Shown here piece after piece: positions 1-5,921 of a stretch of DNA of 10,736 nucleotides (its first letter is position 1; every line of letters begins with the position of its first letter). The position numbers were made by a program, and so were the translations under genes. This stretch comes from Bacteroidota bacterium (lineage in GTDB: Bacteria; Bacteroidota; Bacteroidia; Chitinophagales; Chitinophagaceae): NCBI GenBank assembly GCA_023430465.1, contig JAEZAM010000023.1:1-10736 (forward strand), read 5' to 3'. The notes under the pieces were generated by a model. The model saw nothing but the letters and a program-made list of their open reading frames with translations. It ran no database searches and was not told the DNA's origin.

Positions 1-158
1 GATGCTGGGCGCTGGATGGTTGGATGCTGGATAGTTGGATGTTGGATGAGAGGGAATTTTTTACTTTTTCATTTTGAATTTTTAATTACACAAGTACGCC
101 CTGGTCCCTGAGTAGCCCATGAGTGCAGCGAATGGGCGTATCGAAGGGCCCTGAAATC
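1..158. repeat. Compound intergenic repeat, copy 1
   Basis: This stretch has three blocks in order. Positions 1-48 hold degenerate 15-bp units related to GTTGGATGCTGGATA. Positions 47-89 are an AT-rich block beginning GAGAGGGAATTTTTT. Positions 103-150 form a hairpin block. The same order recurs at 161-364, so this is a duplicated composite and not three unrelated pieces. In the hairpin block GCCCAT (115-120) pairs with ATGGGC (132-137), and an outer GGTCCCT (103-109) can pair with AGGGCC (145-150) with one bulge. No credible coding frame crosses it. It resembles REP-like intergenic elements, but I cannot assign it to a named family. Confidence 0.8.
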
Positions 159-160
159 CG

Positions 161-364
161 GATGCTGGGCGGTGGATGGTTGGATGCTGGGCGCTGGATG
201 GTTGGATGCTGGATCGCTGGATAGTTGGATGCTGGATAGTTGGATGCTGGATAGTTGGATGCTGGATGGTTGGATGAGAGGGAATTTTTTAATTTTTCAT
301 TTTTAATTTTTAATTGAACAGTAAGCCCCGGTCCCTGAATAGCCCATGAGTGCAGCGAATGGGC
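161..364. repeat. Compound intergenic repeat, copy 2
   Basis: This is a second copy of the left-end composite with an expanded tandem part. Degenerate units run from 161. Near-perfect 15-bp units GTTGGATGCTGGATA occupy 224-238 and 239-253, and a one-base variant occupies 254-268. The AT-rich block is at 274-315. The hairpin block follows with GCCCAT (342-347) pairing to ATGGGC (359-364). After 364 the sequence diverges from copy 1 and lacks the outer 3' arm. The difference in tandem unit number between the copies is what slippage would produce. Confidence 0.82.
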
Positions 365-390
365 CTACTTGCCCTGCTTGCACTGCCTGC

Positions 391-408
391 ACTGAGCCTG
401 TCGAAGGG
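391..408. repeat. REP-like remnant ACTGAGCCTGTCGAAGGG
   Basis: The 18-mer here matches from memory the widely scattered bacterial repeat core CCTTCGACAGGCTCAG on the opposite strand. It follows a short run of GCACTGCCTGCACTG-like sequence. It is a single half-site without an obvious partner arm, so it looks like a remnant. A third, decayed AT-rich block follows at about 430-461 (GAGGAAATTTTTTAG...). Confidence 0.45.
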
Positions 409-481
409 GGCGAAGCGTAGGTAGGCTACGAGGAAATTTTTTAGTTCTTAGTTTTTCATTTGCGTCCTTTGCTCACTTTGC

Positions 482-497
482 TCCCGAAGGTTCGGGA
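482..497. other. Short perfect inverted repeat upstream of cphA
   Basis: TCCCGAA (482-488) and TTCGGGA (491-497) are perfect complements separated by two bases. In RNA this would give a compact hairpin with about a six-base-pair stem. It is followed by only three T residues, so it is a poor intrinsic terminator. It lies 75 bases before the cphA start, among TTTGCGT/CTTTGCT-like short repeats (461-505). No TAnnTTTG promoter is visible between it and cphA. Confidence 0.4.
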
Positions 498-571
498 TTT
501 GCGTGAAAGTACTTCCTGCTCACCGACACTTCTCATTTTCTCCTTATCTTCCTAGCCAAACCGAAACACAT

Positions 572-3211
572 ATGCAGATCCTCGAGATAAAGGTGCTCAA
601 AGGCCCGAACTATTGGAGCGTACGCCGGCCGAAACTGATCCAGATGAAACTCGACCTCGAAGACCTGGAACAATCCCCTACCAACAAGATCCCCGGCTTC
701 CGGCAGCGGCTCGAAGCACTCATTCCTTCTCTTATTGACCACCGTTGCAGTGAAGGCGTAAAAGGCGGATTCTTCAGCCGCGTTGACGAGGGCACCTGGA
801 TGGGACATGTGGTCGAACATATCGCACTTGAGATCATGACCCTGGCGGGCATGGATTGCGGCTTTGGTCGCACACGCAGTACCGGCGAACGCGAAGGGGT
901 TTATTTCGTTGTGTTCGACTACATGGAAGAAGATGCAGGCGTATATGCCGCCCGTGCAGCAGTACGCATTGCAGAAGCTCTGGTACTGGATCAGCCTTAT
1001 GACATCGAGCCCGATATCCAGGCTATGAGGGAGATACGTGAAGACACCCGGCTCGGGCCATCCACCGGCTGCATCGTGGAGGAAGCAGCGAAACGGGGTA
1101 TTCCTTTCATCCGCCTGAACAAGCAAAGTCTTGTACAACTTGGCTACGGCGTTCATCAAAAAAGAATCCGTGCCACGATCGCTTCTACCACCGGCAATAT
1201 TGCTGTGGACATTGCCTGTGATAAAGAGGAAACAAAAGCATTGTTGTCGGCAGCAGAAATTCCTGTACCGCGTGGGACTGTTATCCGCACGGAAGAAGGG
1301 TTGAAAGAAGCTGTCGATAAATTCGGTTATCCGCTTGTAATAAAACCCATCGATGGTAATCATGGTAAAGGCAATACAACCAACATCACTACCTGGGAAC
1401 AGGCCCTGACGGCATTTGAAGCAGCCAAACAATACGGGCGTTCCGTGATCATTGAGAAATTCATCACCGGTTTTGACTTTCGCTGTCTTGTCATCAACTA
1501 CAAATTTGTTTGTGCTGCGTTGCGCACACCAGCATCTGTTACCGGTGACGGTGAACACAGCATTCAATGGCTGATAGATGAGGTGAATAAAGATCCGCGC
1601 CGGGGTTATGGTCATGAAAAGGTGTTGACACAGATCACGGTGGACCAGTTTACCCAAAAAATGCTGGATGATAAAAACTATACGCTGGACACGGTACCGG
1701 CCGCTGGCGAGCTTGTATTGTTGAAACCGACGGCCAACCTTTCCACGGGTGGCACCTCAACTGATGTAACGGATGAAGTGCATCCCGCGAACGTATTTAT
1801 GTGTGAACGGATCGCGCGTATCATCGGGCTGGATATTTGCGGCATAGATATCATGGCGTCGGATCTTCGCACGCCGGTGAATGAAAATGGTGGCGCTATC
1901 CTGGAAGTAAATGCAGCACCTGGTTTCCGTATGCACATCGAGCCTTCTTATGGATTGCCAAGAAATGTGGCAGAGCCGGTAGTGGATATGTTATTTCCCA
2001 AAGGAACATCAGGGCGTATTCCCATCATAGGTATCACGGGTACGAATGGCAAGACCACAACTACGCGTCTAACAGCACATATTGCAAAATCTGCCGGAAA
2101 AAAAGTAGGCTATACTACAAGTGACGGGGTATATATTCAAAACCAACTGATGATGAAAGGCGACTGTACCGGGCCCGTCAGTTCCACTTTCGTGTTGAAA
2201 GATCCGACCGTGGATTTTGCGGTATTGGAATGCGCACGCGGGGGAATATTGAAATCAGGACTGGCCTTCCGGCACTGTGATGTGGCCGTGGTAACGAATG
2301 TAGCTGCCGATCATATGGGTCTTGGTGGAATAAACACCGTGGAGCAGATGGCCAAGGTAAAGGCCGTGTTGCCGGAAACTGTTTTTCCTCATGGATATGC
2401 CATCCTGAATGCGGATGATGACCTCGTGTATGCGATGCGCGAAGGGCTGGATTGCAACGTAGCGTTGTTCAGCATGGATGAAAACAATCCGCGGATAAAA
2501 AGGCATTGCGCCAAGGGCGGCCTGGCAACTGTATTTGAGAACGGTTTTATCAGCATTATGAAAGGTACGTGGAAGATCAGGGTGATGCCGGTGACCGAGA
2601 TCCCGCTGACATATGAAGGAAAGGCGATCCATAATATACAAAACTGTTTGCCGGCTATCCTGGCGACTTACCTTTTCAGGGATATAACGATAGAAGATAT
2701 CCGGTCAGCCTTATCGAGTTTTGTGCCATCGTCCAACCAGACACCGGGCAGGCTGAATTTTTTCAATTTCAGGAATTTCACGGTCCTGGCAGATTTTGCG
2801 CACAATCCGCATGGTTTGCGATTGTTGTCTGATTTCATCAGCAAGCTGGACTACCCGCGGCGGATCGGTTTGATCTCAGGTACGGGTGACCGGCGGGACG
2901 AAGATATACGTGAGTTGGGAAGTATATCGGCGGGTTGTTTTGATGAGATCATCATACGTTGCGATAAGAATTTAAGGGGCAGGACGGCCCAGGAGATCAT
3001 AGATCTGTTGCAGGATGGGATCAGGGCGGTGAACCCTGGTTTGCCGGTGATGGTGATTGAAAATGAGAATGAGGCGCTGGAATACATTTATGCGCATCCG
3101 CAACAGGGGGCACTTTATACGATCATGTGTGATGTGGTAGCGGGTGCGCTGGATAAGATCAGGGAGCTGAAAGAGCGGGATGACGCAGCAGTTATAAGCC
3201 GGGTTGTTTAA
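572..3211 (+). CDS. cphA: Cyanophycin synthetase
   Basis: CphA polymerises aspartate and arginine into cyanophycin (multi-L-arginyl-poly-L-aspartate), a cytoplasmic nitrogen and carbon reserve, using ATP. The 879-residue product is of normal family length. The start at 572 gives MQILEIKVLKGPNYWS, the typical CphA N-terminus; an in-frame GTG at 503 would add 23 uncharacteristic residues. The N domain carries H79-VVE-H83, an HxxEH motif. The ATP-grasp domain (about 215-480), which adds aspartate, has KPIDGNHGKG at 258-267 and the ILEVNAAPGFRMH metal/ATP segment. The Mur-ligase-like domain (about 485-879), which adds arginine, has the P-loop GTNGKT at 490-495, ADHMGLGG near 579-586, AHNPHG near 743-748 and GTGDRRDED from 770. 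No frameshift is seen. No cyanophycinase or second cphA lies in the window, although more sequence lies to the left. AGG arginine codons become common only in the last quarter. Confidence 0.95.
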   Translation: MQILEIKVLKGPNYWSVRRPKLIQMKLDLEDLEQSPTNKIPGFRQRLEALIPSLIDHRCSEGVKGGFFSRVDEGTWMGHVVEHIALEIMTLAGMDCGFGRTRSTGEREGVYFVVFDYMEEDAGVYAARAAVRIAEALVLDQPYDIEPDIQAMREIREDTRLGPSTGCIVEEAAKRGIPFIRLNKQSLVQLGYGVHQKRIRATIASTTGNIAVDIACDKEETKALLSAAEIPVPRGTVIRTEEGLKEAVDKFGYPLVIKPIDGNHGKGNTTNITTWEQALTAFEAAKQYGRSVIIEKFITGFDFRCLVINYKFVCAALRTPASVTGDGEHSIQWLIDEVNKDPRRGYGHEKVLTQITVDQFTQKMLDDKNYTLDTVPAAGELVLLKPTANLSTGGTSTDVTDEVHPANVFMCERIARIIGLDICGIDIMASDLRTPVNENGGAILEVNAAPGFRMHIEPSYGLPRNVAEPVVDMLFPKGTSGRIPIIGITGTNGKTTTTRLTAHIAKSAGKKVGYTTSDGVYIQNQLMMKGDCTGPVSSTFVLKDPTVDFAVLECARGGILKSGLAFRHCDVAVVTNVAADHMGLGGINTVEQMAKVKAVLPETVFPHGYAILNADDDLVYAMREGLDCNVALFSMDENNPRIKRHCAKGGLATVFENGFISIMKGTWKIRVMPVTEIPLTYEGKAIHNIQNCLPAILATYLFRDITIEDIRSALSSFVPSSNQTPGRLNFFNFRNFTVLADFAHNPHGLRLLSDFISKLDYPRRIGLISGTGDRRDEDIRELGSISAGCFDEIIIRCDKNLRGRTAQEIIDLLQDGIRAVNPGLPVMVIENENEALEYIYAHPQQGALYTIMCDVVAGALDKIRELKERDDAAVISRVV

Positions 3212-3237
3212 CTTGAAACTATTGACCACAATCTGCT

Positions 3238-3807
3238 ATGACGAAGATTATCCAGAGCAGGATCATTGCCTCTGCGAAAGCGCCGCTTACAAAAACGGAC
3301 CGGATTACTCTTCAGAGGAAGAAAAGCTCTAACCTTAAGCTGCTGGCTACGGGTTATATCCCCTTGCTGTTGATACTGCTGTATTTATTCCTCAATGGTG
3401 CAGGCGTAATTCAAAGAGATAAGGGAATGAATTCCGTAGAGTTCAACGATGAGGATATAGAACGATTCCATGTGGTACAACCGTGGGTGATGGGGTTCTT
3501 TTTTGTGATGCTCCACCTGTTTTTCGCTGTGGCATATTTCCGCAGTGTGGCACCGCTGGTGAGGGATCTCAGGTTTGGTGAGAAGTCATTGCTGTCTTTT
3601 AAGGCGGAAAAAAACGAAATGTCGGGTTTTGATAAATACTATGTAACAACCCCTATCCGTGAGAGCCAGTTGATCCGGATCTCGCGGGAAGATTTTTTCC
3701 GGATAGATGATGCCGGTGAATTGGTGTTAGCGATAGGGCCCAGGTCCTGCCAGGTGTTGGGGATTTCACAGGGTGAACACCGGATTGAAATCGTGGAGGG
3801 GTTTTGA
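3238..3807 (+). CDS. Unrecognised protein with two predicted membrane segments
   Basis: I do not recognise this 189-residue protein. Its N-terminal 33 residues are basic (K/R-rich). Two hydrophobic stretches follow at about 34-54 (LLATGYIPLLLILLYLFLNG) and 83-103 (WVMGFFFVMLHLFFAVAYF). They are separated by an acidic, polar loop. The C-terminal ~85 residues are soluble in character and rich in short beta-like segments (TPIRESQLIRISREDFFRI, LVLAIGPRSCQVLGI). The likely form is an inner-membrane protein with a C-terminal cytoplasmic domain; topology is inferred from the basic N-terminus. It starts 26 bp after cphA on the same strand with no terminator between, so co-transcription is plausible. 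That does not show a role in cyanophycin metabolism. Confidence 0.75.
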   Translation: MTKIIQSRIIASAKAPLTKTDRITLQRKKSSNLKLLATGYIPLLLILLYLFLNGAGVIQRDKGMNSVEFNDEDIERFHVVQPWVMGFFFVMLHLFFAVAYFRSVAPLVRDLRFGEKSLLSFKAEKNEMSGFDKYYVTTPIRESQLIRISREDFFRIDDAGELVLAIGPRSCQVLGISQGEHRIEIVEGF

Positions 3808-3886
3808 AGGGGCGAAAAGGAGGAGACAGGGTTGATCTGGAGATAGGTTGGGATAAGATGATCTGATTTATATTTTTTTGATTCCA

Positions 3887-3918
3887 TTTGGGAGAAAAGC
3901 GACTAAACCCTATTTTTG
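3887..3918 (+). promoter_or_regulatory. Bacteroidota-type promoter for tRNA-Gln
   Basis: TTTG at 3887-3890 and TATTTTTG at 3911-3918 are separated by 20 bases. They match the Bacteroidota housekeeping consensus TTTG / TAnnTTTG, read by the primary sigma factor of this phylum. Transcription would begin near 3924, about 35 bases before the mature tRNA, leaving a short leader for RNase P to remove. No strong terminator separates this from the gene ending at 3807, so some read-through is possible. Confidence 0.7.
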
Positions 3919-3960
3919 CAATCCCAATTGAAAAATTGGTACCTGCACTGGCAGTGGTAT

Positions 3961-4031
3961 TGACCCATGGTGTAATGGTAACACTACTGATTTTGGTTCA
4001 GTCATTTAAGGTTCGAATCCTTATGGGTCAA
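3961..4031 (+). tRNA. tRNA-Gln (anticodon UUG)
   Basis: A complete cloverleaf can be folded by eye. The acceptor TGACCCA (3961-3967) pairs perfectly with TGGGTCA (4024-4030), and A4031 is the discriminator. The D stem is GTG/CAC (3970-3972/3982-3984) with TGGTA in the loop. The anticodon stem ACTGA/TCAGT (3986-3990/3998-4002) closes the loop TTTTGGT, with anticodon TTG at 3993-3995. The T stem TAAGG/CCTTA (4007-4011/4019-4023) closes TTCGAAT. CCA is not encoded. The U1-A72 closing pair is typical of bacterial tRNA-Gln. It lies between a promoter and a strong terminator, so it appears to be a single-gene unit. No second copy of its 3' end is visible nearby, so there is no sign of an integrated element here. 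Confidence 0.96.
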
Positions 4032-4039
4032 CTGGATAG

Positions 4040-4072
4040 ATACAAAAACCGCTCTGGGAGCGGTTTTTGTAT
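4040..4072. terminator. Intrinsic terminator after tRNA-Gln
   Basis: ATACAAAAACCGCTC (4040-4054) and GAGCGGTTTTTGTAT (4058-4072) are perfect 15-bp complements around a three-base TGG loop. The GC core is flanked by an A tract and a T tract, so it can act in both directions. It begins 9 bases after the tRNA discriminator. Confidence 0.92.
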
Positions 4073-4079
4073 TTTCAGA

Positions 4080-4103
4080 CTCTCTTCACGGGGGAAAAGA
4101 GAG
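4080..4103. other. Second small hairpin downstream of the terminator
   Basis: CTCTCTT (4080-4086) pairs with AAGAGAG (4097-4103) around a 10-base G-rich loop. It sits between the tRNA terminator and the first 47-bp repeat. No T run follows, so a terminator role is unlikely and its function is unknown. Confidence 0.35.
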
Positions 4104-4108
4104 CAAAA

Positions 4109-4155
4109 GGTTGTCAGCCTTTAAAAGGTTGACAACTTTCGATTTTGGCGTGTTT
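4109..4155 (+). repeat. 47-bp palindrome-headed repeat, copy 1
   Basis: The first 28 bases hold an inverted repeat: GTTGTCAGCCTTT and AAAGGTTGACAAC around a single central base (4110-4136). It has one non-Watson-Crick position (G4117), which would be a G-U wobble in plus-strand RNA. A 19-base tail, TTTCGATTTTGGCGTGTTT, follows. The element matches copy 2 at 45 of 47 positions and then the sequences diverge abruptly. Each arm is itself a small palindrome of the GTTGnCAAC type. Confidence 0.85.
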
Positions 4156-4222
4156 AGACCAGTTTTGTGCGTTGAAAAATACGGGTCGTCAGTCCGCGAT
4201 TTACAGCCACCCAGGAGCATAC

Positions 4223-4269
4223 GGTTGTCAACCTTTTAAAGGTTGACAACTTTCGATTTTGGCGTGTTT
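4223..4269 (+). repeat. 47-bp palindrome-headed repeat, copy 2
   Basis: This copy is in direct orientation to copy 1, with starts 114 bases apart. Its palindrome is perfect: GTTGTCAACCTTT and AAAGGTTGACAAC around one T (4224-4250), followed by the same 19-base tail. It ends 17 bases from the stop codon of the minus-strand glycosylase gene. It might therefore also affect that transcript's 3' end, but neither strand shows the long T run of a standard terminator. Confidence 0.87.
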
Positions 4270-4286
4270 TGAACGCTTCCCCATGC

Positions 4287-5000
4287 TTAAAATACGCCCT
4301 GCTGACCGTCAACATCCCTCAACACCTCCATGTACTTCCTCACATAATCCTCCTTCTCCTTGCTCTTATACTGCATGATATATCTCGGATGCTCCAACGC
4401 TATAAGCTCTCCAAAGAACCGATACTCCTCATTCAGCCTACGCAAAAAGTGCGCATTCCTCCCAGTTCCTAAACAAAACACCCTATCTGTATAGACACCA
4501 AGTTCCACCAGTTTACTTATACTCTCCACAATAAATGGTTTCACCGCAGCCATTAGTTGCGGACTGTCGTAATAATTATAATTCACCTCTCTGCCCAATT
4601 TGTTGACAGAGGTAAACCCCAGTGGACAGGGTGAGTTGATATAATATTCACCATAAAACTTCTCCGGTCCCCCAAAGGCACGGATCATATCATACACAAA
4701 TACCGACGACGGCTCATGTGCCATTTCACCGCGGTAATCTATCCCACATTCAGCAATCATCCGCTTTGGATCAGTAAATGGCACTCCCGTCAAACCCGCA
4801 CCCAGGCGGCCGGGATTGATACCCAGTATCAACCTCCGCTGACGTTTATCAGAATAGTATTTCCTGAGAAACAATCTCGTCACCCGCAACGCCTCCGGGT
4901 TTTCCTTAAATGGATTCATGATCCGAATACCGGCAGGCAATGGGCTTCCCGTATACTCCAGTTTCTCATGAAAACTGATCGCCTTTTTTACGAAACTCAT
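4287..5000 (-). CDS. SMUG2-like uracil-DNA glycosylase (DUF4918 family)
   Basis: The 237-residue product resembles the SMUG branch of the uracil-DNA glycosylase superfamily, which excises uracil and other deaminated bases to start base-excision repair. Motif 1 is at residues 60-75, GINPGRLGAGLTGVPF, comparable to the SMUG1 pattern GMNPGP-GM-QTGVPF with the key asparagine at N62. A central YYINSPCPLGF (119-129) supplies the strand with N122. The C-terminal motif is H204-P-R, where SMUG1 has HPSPRN. The shortened HPR motif fits the bacterial SMUG2 subfamily described from Pedobacter (recalled). The N-terminus MSFVKKAISFHEKL and length fit DUF4918 proteins, which supports the start at 5000. It is divergent from imuA, so two repair units share one intergenic region. 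Exact base preference cannot be read from the sequence. Confidence 0.85.
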   Translation of the reverse strand: MSFVKKAISFHEKLEYTGSPLPAGIRIMNPFKENPEALRVTRLFLRKYYSDKRQRRLILGINPGRLGAGLTGVPFTDPKRMIAECGIDYRGEMAHEPSSVFVYDMIRAFGGPEKFYGEYYINSPCPLGFTSVNKLGREVNYNYYDSPQLMAAVKPFIVESISKLVELGVYTDRVFCLGTGRNAHFLRRLNEEYRFFGELIALEHPRYIMQYKSKEKEDYVRKYMEVLRDVDGQQGVF

Positions 5001-5004
5001 GCTC

Positions 5005-5033
5005 CAAATTTAATCGTTGTCTTCGCGGCTCAA
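5005..5033 (-). promoter_or_regulatory. Candidate promoter abutting the glycosylase start
   Basis: On the minus strand TTG (5033-5031) is followed after 18 bases by TAAATTTG (5012-5005), a full match to TAnnTTTG. The G of this element lies only four bases before the ATG (5000-4998), so transcription would start at or very near the start codon and give an essentially leaderless mRNA. GGAG also overlaps this spot, so it could instead be a fortuitous match. Confidence 0.5.
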
Positions 5034-5194
5034 CTGCTTAAAACAGCTTTCACCGAAATTCCTGGAATAAATAACAATTATATTCGCTGGTTAACCCCCT
5101 GACTTTTCATCATTTAAACCAATATAAATTGATATCTAAAATGAACTGGAAAAGACACCTATTTTGCTAATAAATTTAGTAATATTGTCGCGGT
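5034..5194. other. Divergent intergenic region between glycosylase and imuA
   Basis: This AT-rich stretch has no gene. Toward imuA, TAAATTTA (5171-5178) and TAATATTG (5180-5187) each differ by one base from TAnnTTTG. Neither has a well-placed TTTG upstream; TTTG at 5163-5166 is only 13 bases before 5180. A weak inverted repeat CTAA-N5-TTAG (5168-5180) overlaps these and might bind a regulator. I see no recognisable SOS box of the E. coli or Bacillus type. Confidence 0.3.
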
Positions 5195-5920
5195 ATGGCT
5201 CATTTTTCACACGATATCATGCAAAGGCTGCAGCAGGAGATCCTCCCCTTGCAAGGCTATTCAGCTTCCGGTTCCGGCAAAACCGATGTCGGACTTGGTG
5301 TGATACAGGATGCATTTCCACAACGTCGATTTCCGACCGGTGCCATCCATGAATTTATAGCAGGAAACAGAGAATCACTCGCCGCCACTTCAGGCTTCCT
5401 GGCCGGCATCCTCAGCGCCCTGATGAAAAAAAATGCTGCGGCCATCTGGATTGGCACCTCCACCCGGATCTATCCCCCTGCCCTGCTCGCCTACAACATT
5501 CATCCCGAACATATCATTTTTCTGGATCTTAAGAAATCCACCGATAAACTCTGGGCTGCTGAAGAATCACTCAAATGTGAAGGTCTTGCCGCCGTGATCT
5601 GTGAAACCGCTGATCTTGATTTTACCGCCAGCAGGCGCCTGCAACTCGCAGTAGAGCAGAGCAAAGTCACCGGGTTCATCCTCCGCAATGATCTGCGCAG
5701 GATCAATACCACCGCCTGCCTGACCCGATGGGAAATAAAACCGCTCCCCTCCCATACAATCGGGGACTTACCCGGACCTGGATATCCCCGCTGGAAAGTT
5801 GATCTCCTCAAAGCGCGCAATGGTAAACCCGGTTCATGGGAACTGGAATGGGTTGCCGGAAAATTCCAATTGCTTCCTGCCATTTCTCCTCAACAGGAAT
5901 ATCTCATCAAAACTGCTTAA
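5195..5920 (+). CDS. imuA: ImuA, RecA-like translesion mutagenesis protein
   Basis: ImuA is a RecA-related accessory protein of the ImuA-ImuB-DnaE2 mutasome, which copies past DNA lesions at the cost of mutations. The 241-residue product starts with MAHFSHDIMQRLQQEILPLQGY, a typical ImuA opening. It continues with the FPTGAIHEF segment (about 46-54), where RecA has its pre-Walker strand. At the Walker A position it reads G57-NRESLAA-T65 and lacks the GKT/GKS lysine, so ATP binding in the RecA manner is doubtful. A RecA-like core follows (AAIWIGTS, IIFLDLKK, LAAVICE, VTGFILRN). Identification rests mainly on these segments and on the imuB-dnaE2 context. Its stop is one base before the imuB start. 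No lexA is adjacent, although imuA operons in other phyla often carry one. Confidence 0.87.
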   Translation: MAHFSHDIMQRLQQEILPLQGYSASGSGKTDVGLGVIQDAFPQRRFPTGAIHEFIAGNRESLAATSGFLAGILSALMKKNAAAIWIGTSTRIYPPALLAYNIHPEHIIFLDLKKSTDKLWAAEESLKCEGLAAVICETADLDFTASRRLQLAVEQSKVTGFILRNDLRRINTTACLTRWEIKPLPSHTIGDLPGPGYPRWKVDLLKARNGKPGSWELEWVAGKFQLLPAISPQQEYLIKTA

Positions 5921-5921
5921 G

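Noticed and set aside
161..280. CRISPR array at the left-end repeats
   Set aside because: The 15-bp units are adjacent with no unique spacers, so this is a tandem minisatellite.
503..571. GTG-initiated extension of CphA by 23 residues
   Set aside because: The extra residues do not look like any CphA N-terminus and run into the repeat-like upstream sequence; the ATG at 572 gives the standard start.
533..1657. Long open frame on the minus strand opposite the 5' half of cphA (374 codons)
   Set aside because: It lies antisense to a clearly identified CphA, and its translation is rich in Cys, Phe and His with no recognisable domain; it is a shadow of the coding strand.
3888..4124. Small plus-strand open frame of 78 codons
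   Set aside because: It overlaps the promoter, the complete tRNA-Gln gene and its terminator, so it cannot be a real protein gene.
4024..4286. Integration scar of a tRNA-targeting element at tRNA-Gln
   Set aside because: No second copy of the tRNA 3' end and no integrase gene were found in the window; the nearby 47-bp repeats do not resemble the tRNA.
4716..5102. Plus-strand open frame of 128 codons opposite the glycosylase gene
   Set aside because: It is antisense to a recognisable SMUG2-like protein and has no motif of its own.
5799..5921. Upstream start for ImuB
   Set aside because: It would overlap imuA by 122 bases; the ATG at 5922 gives the family N-terminus with one-base spacing.
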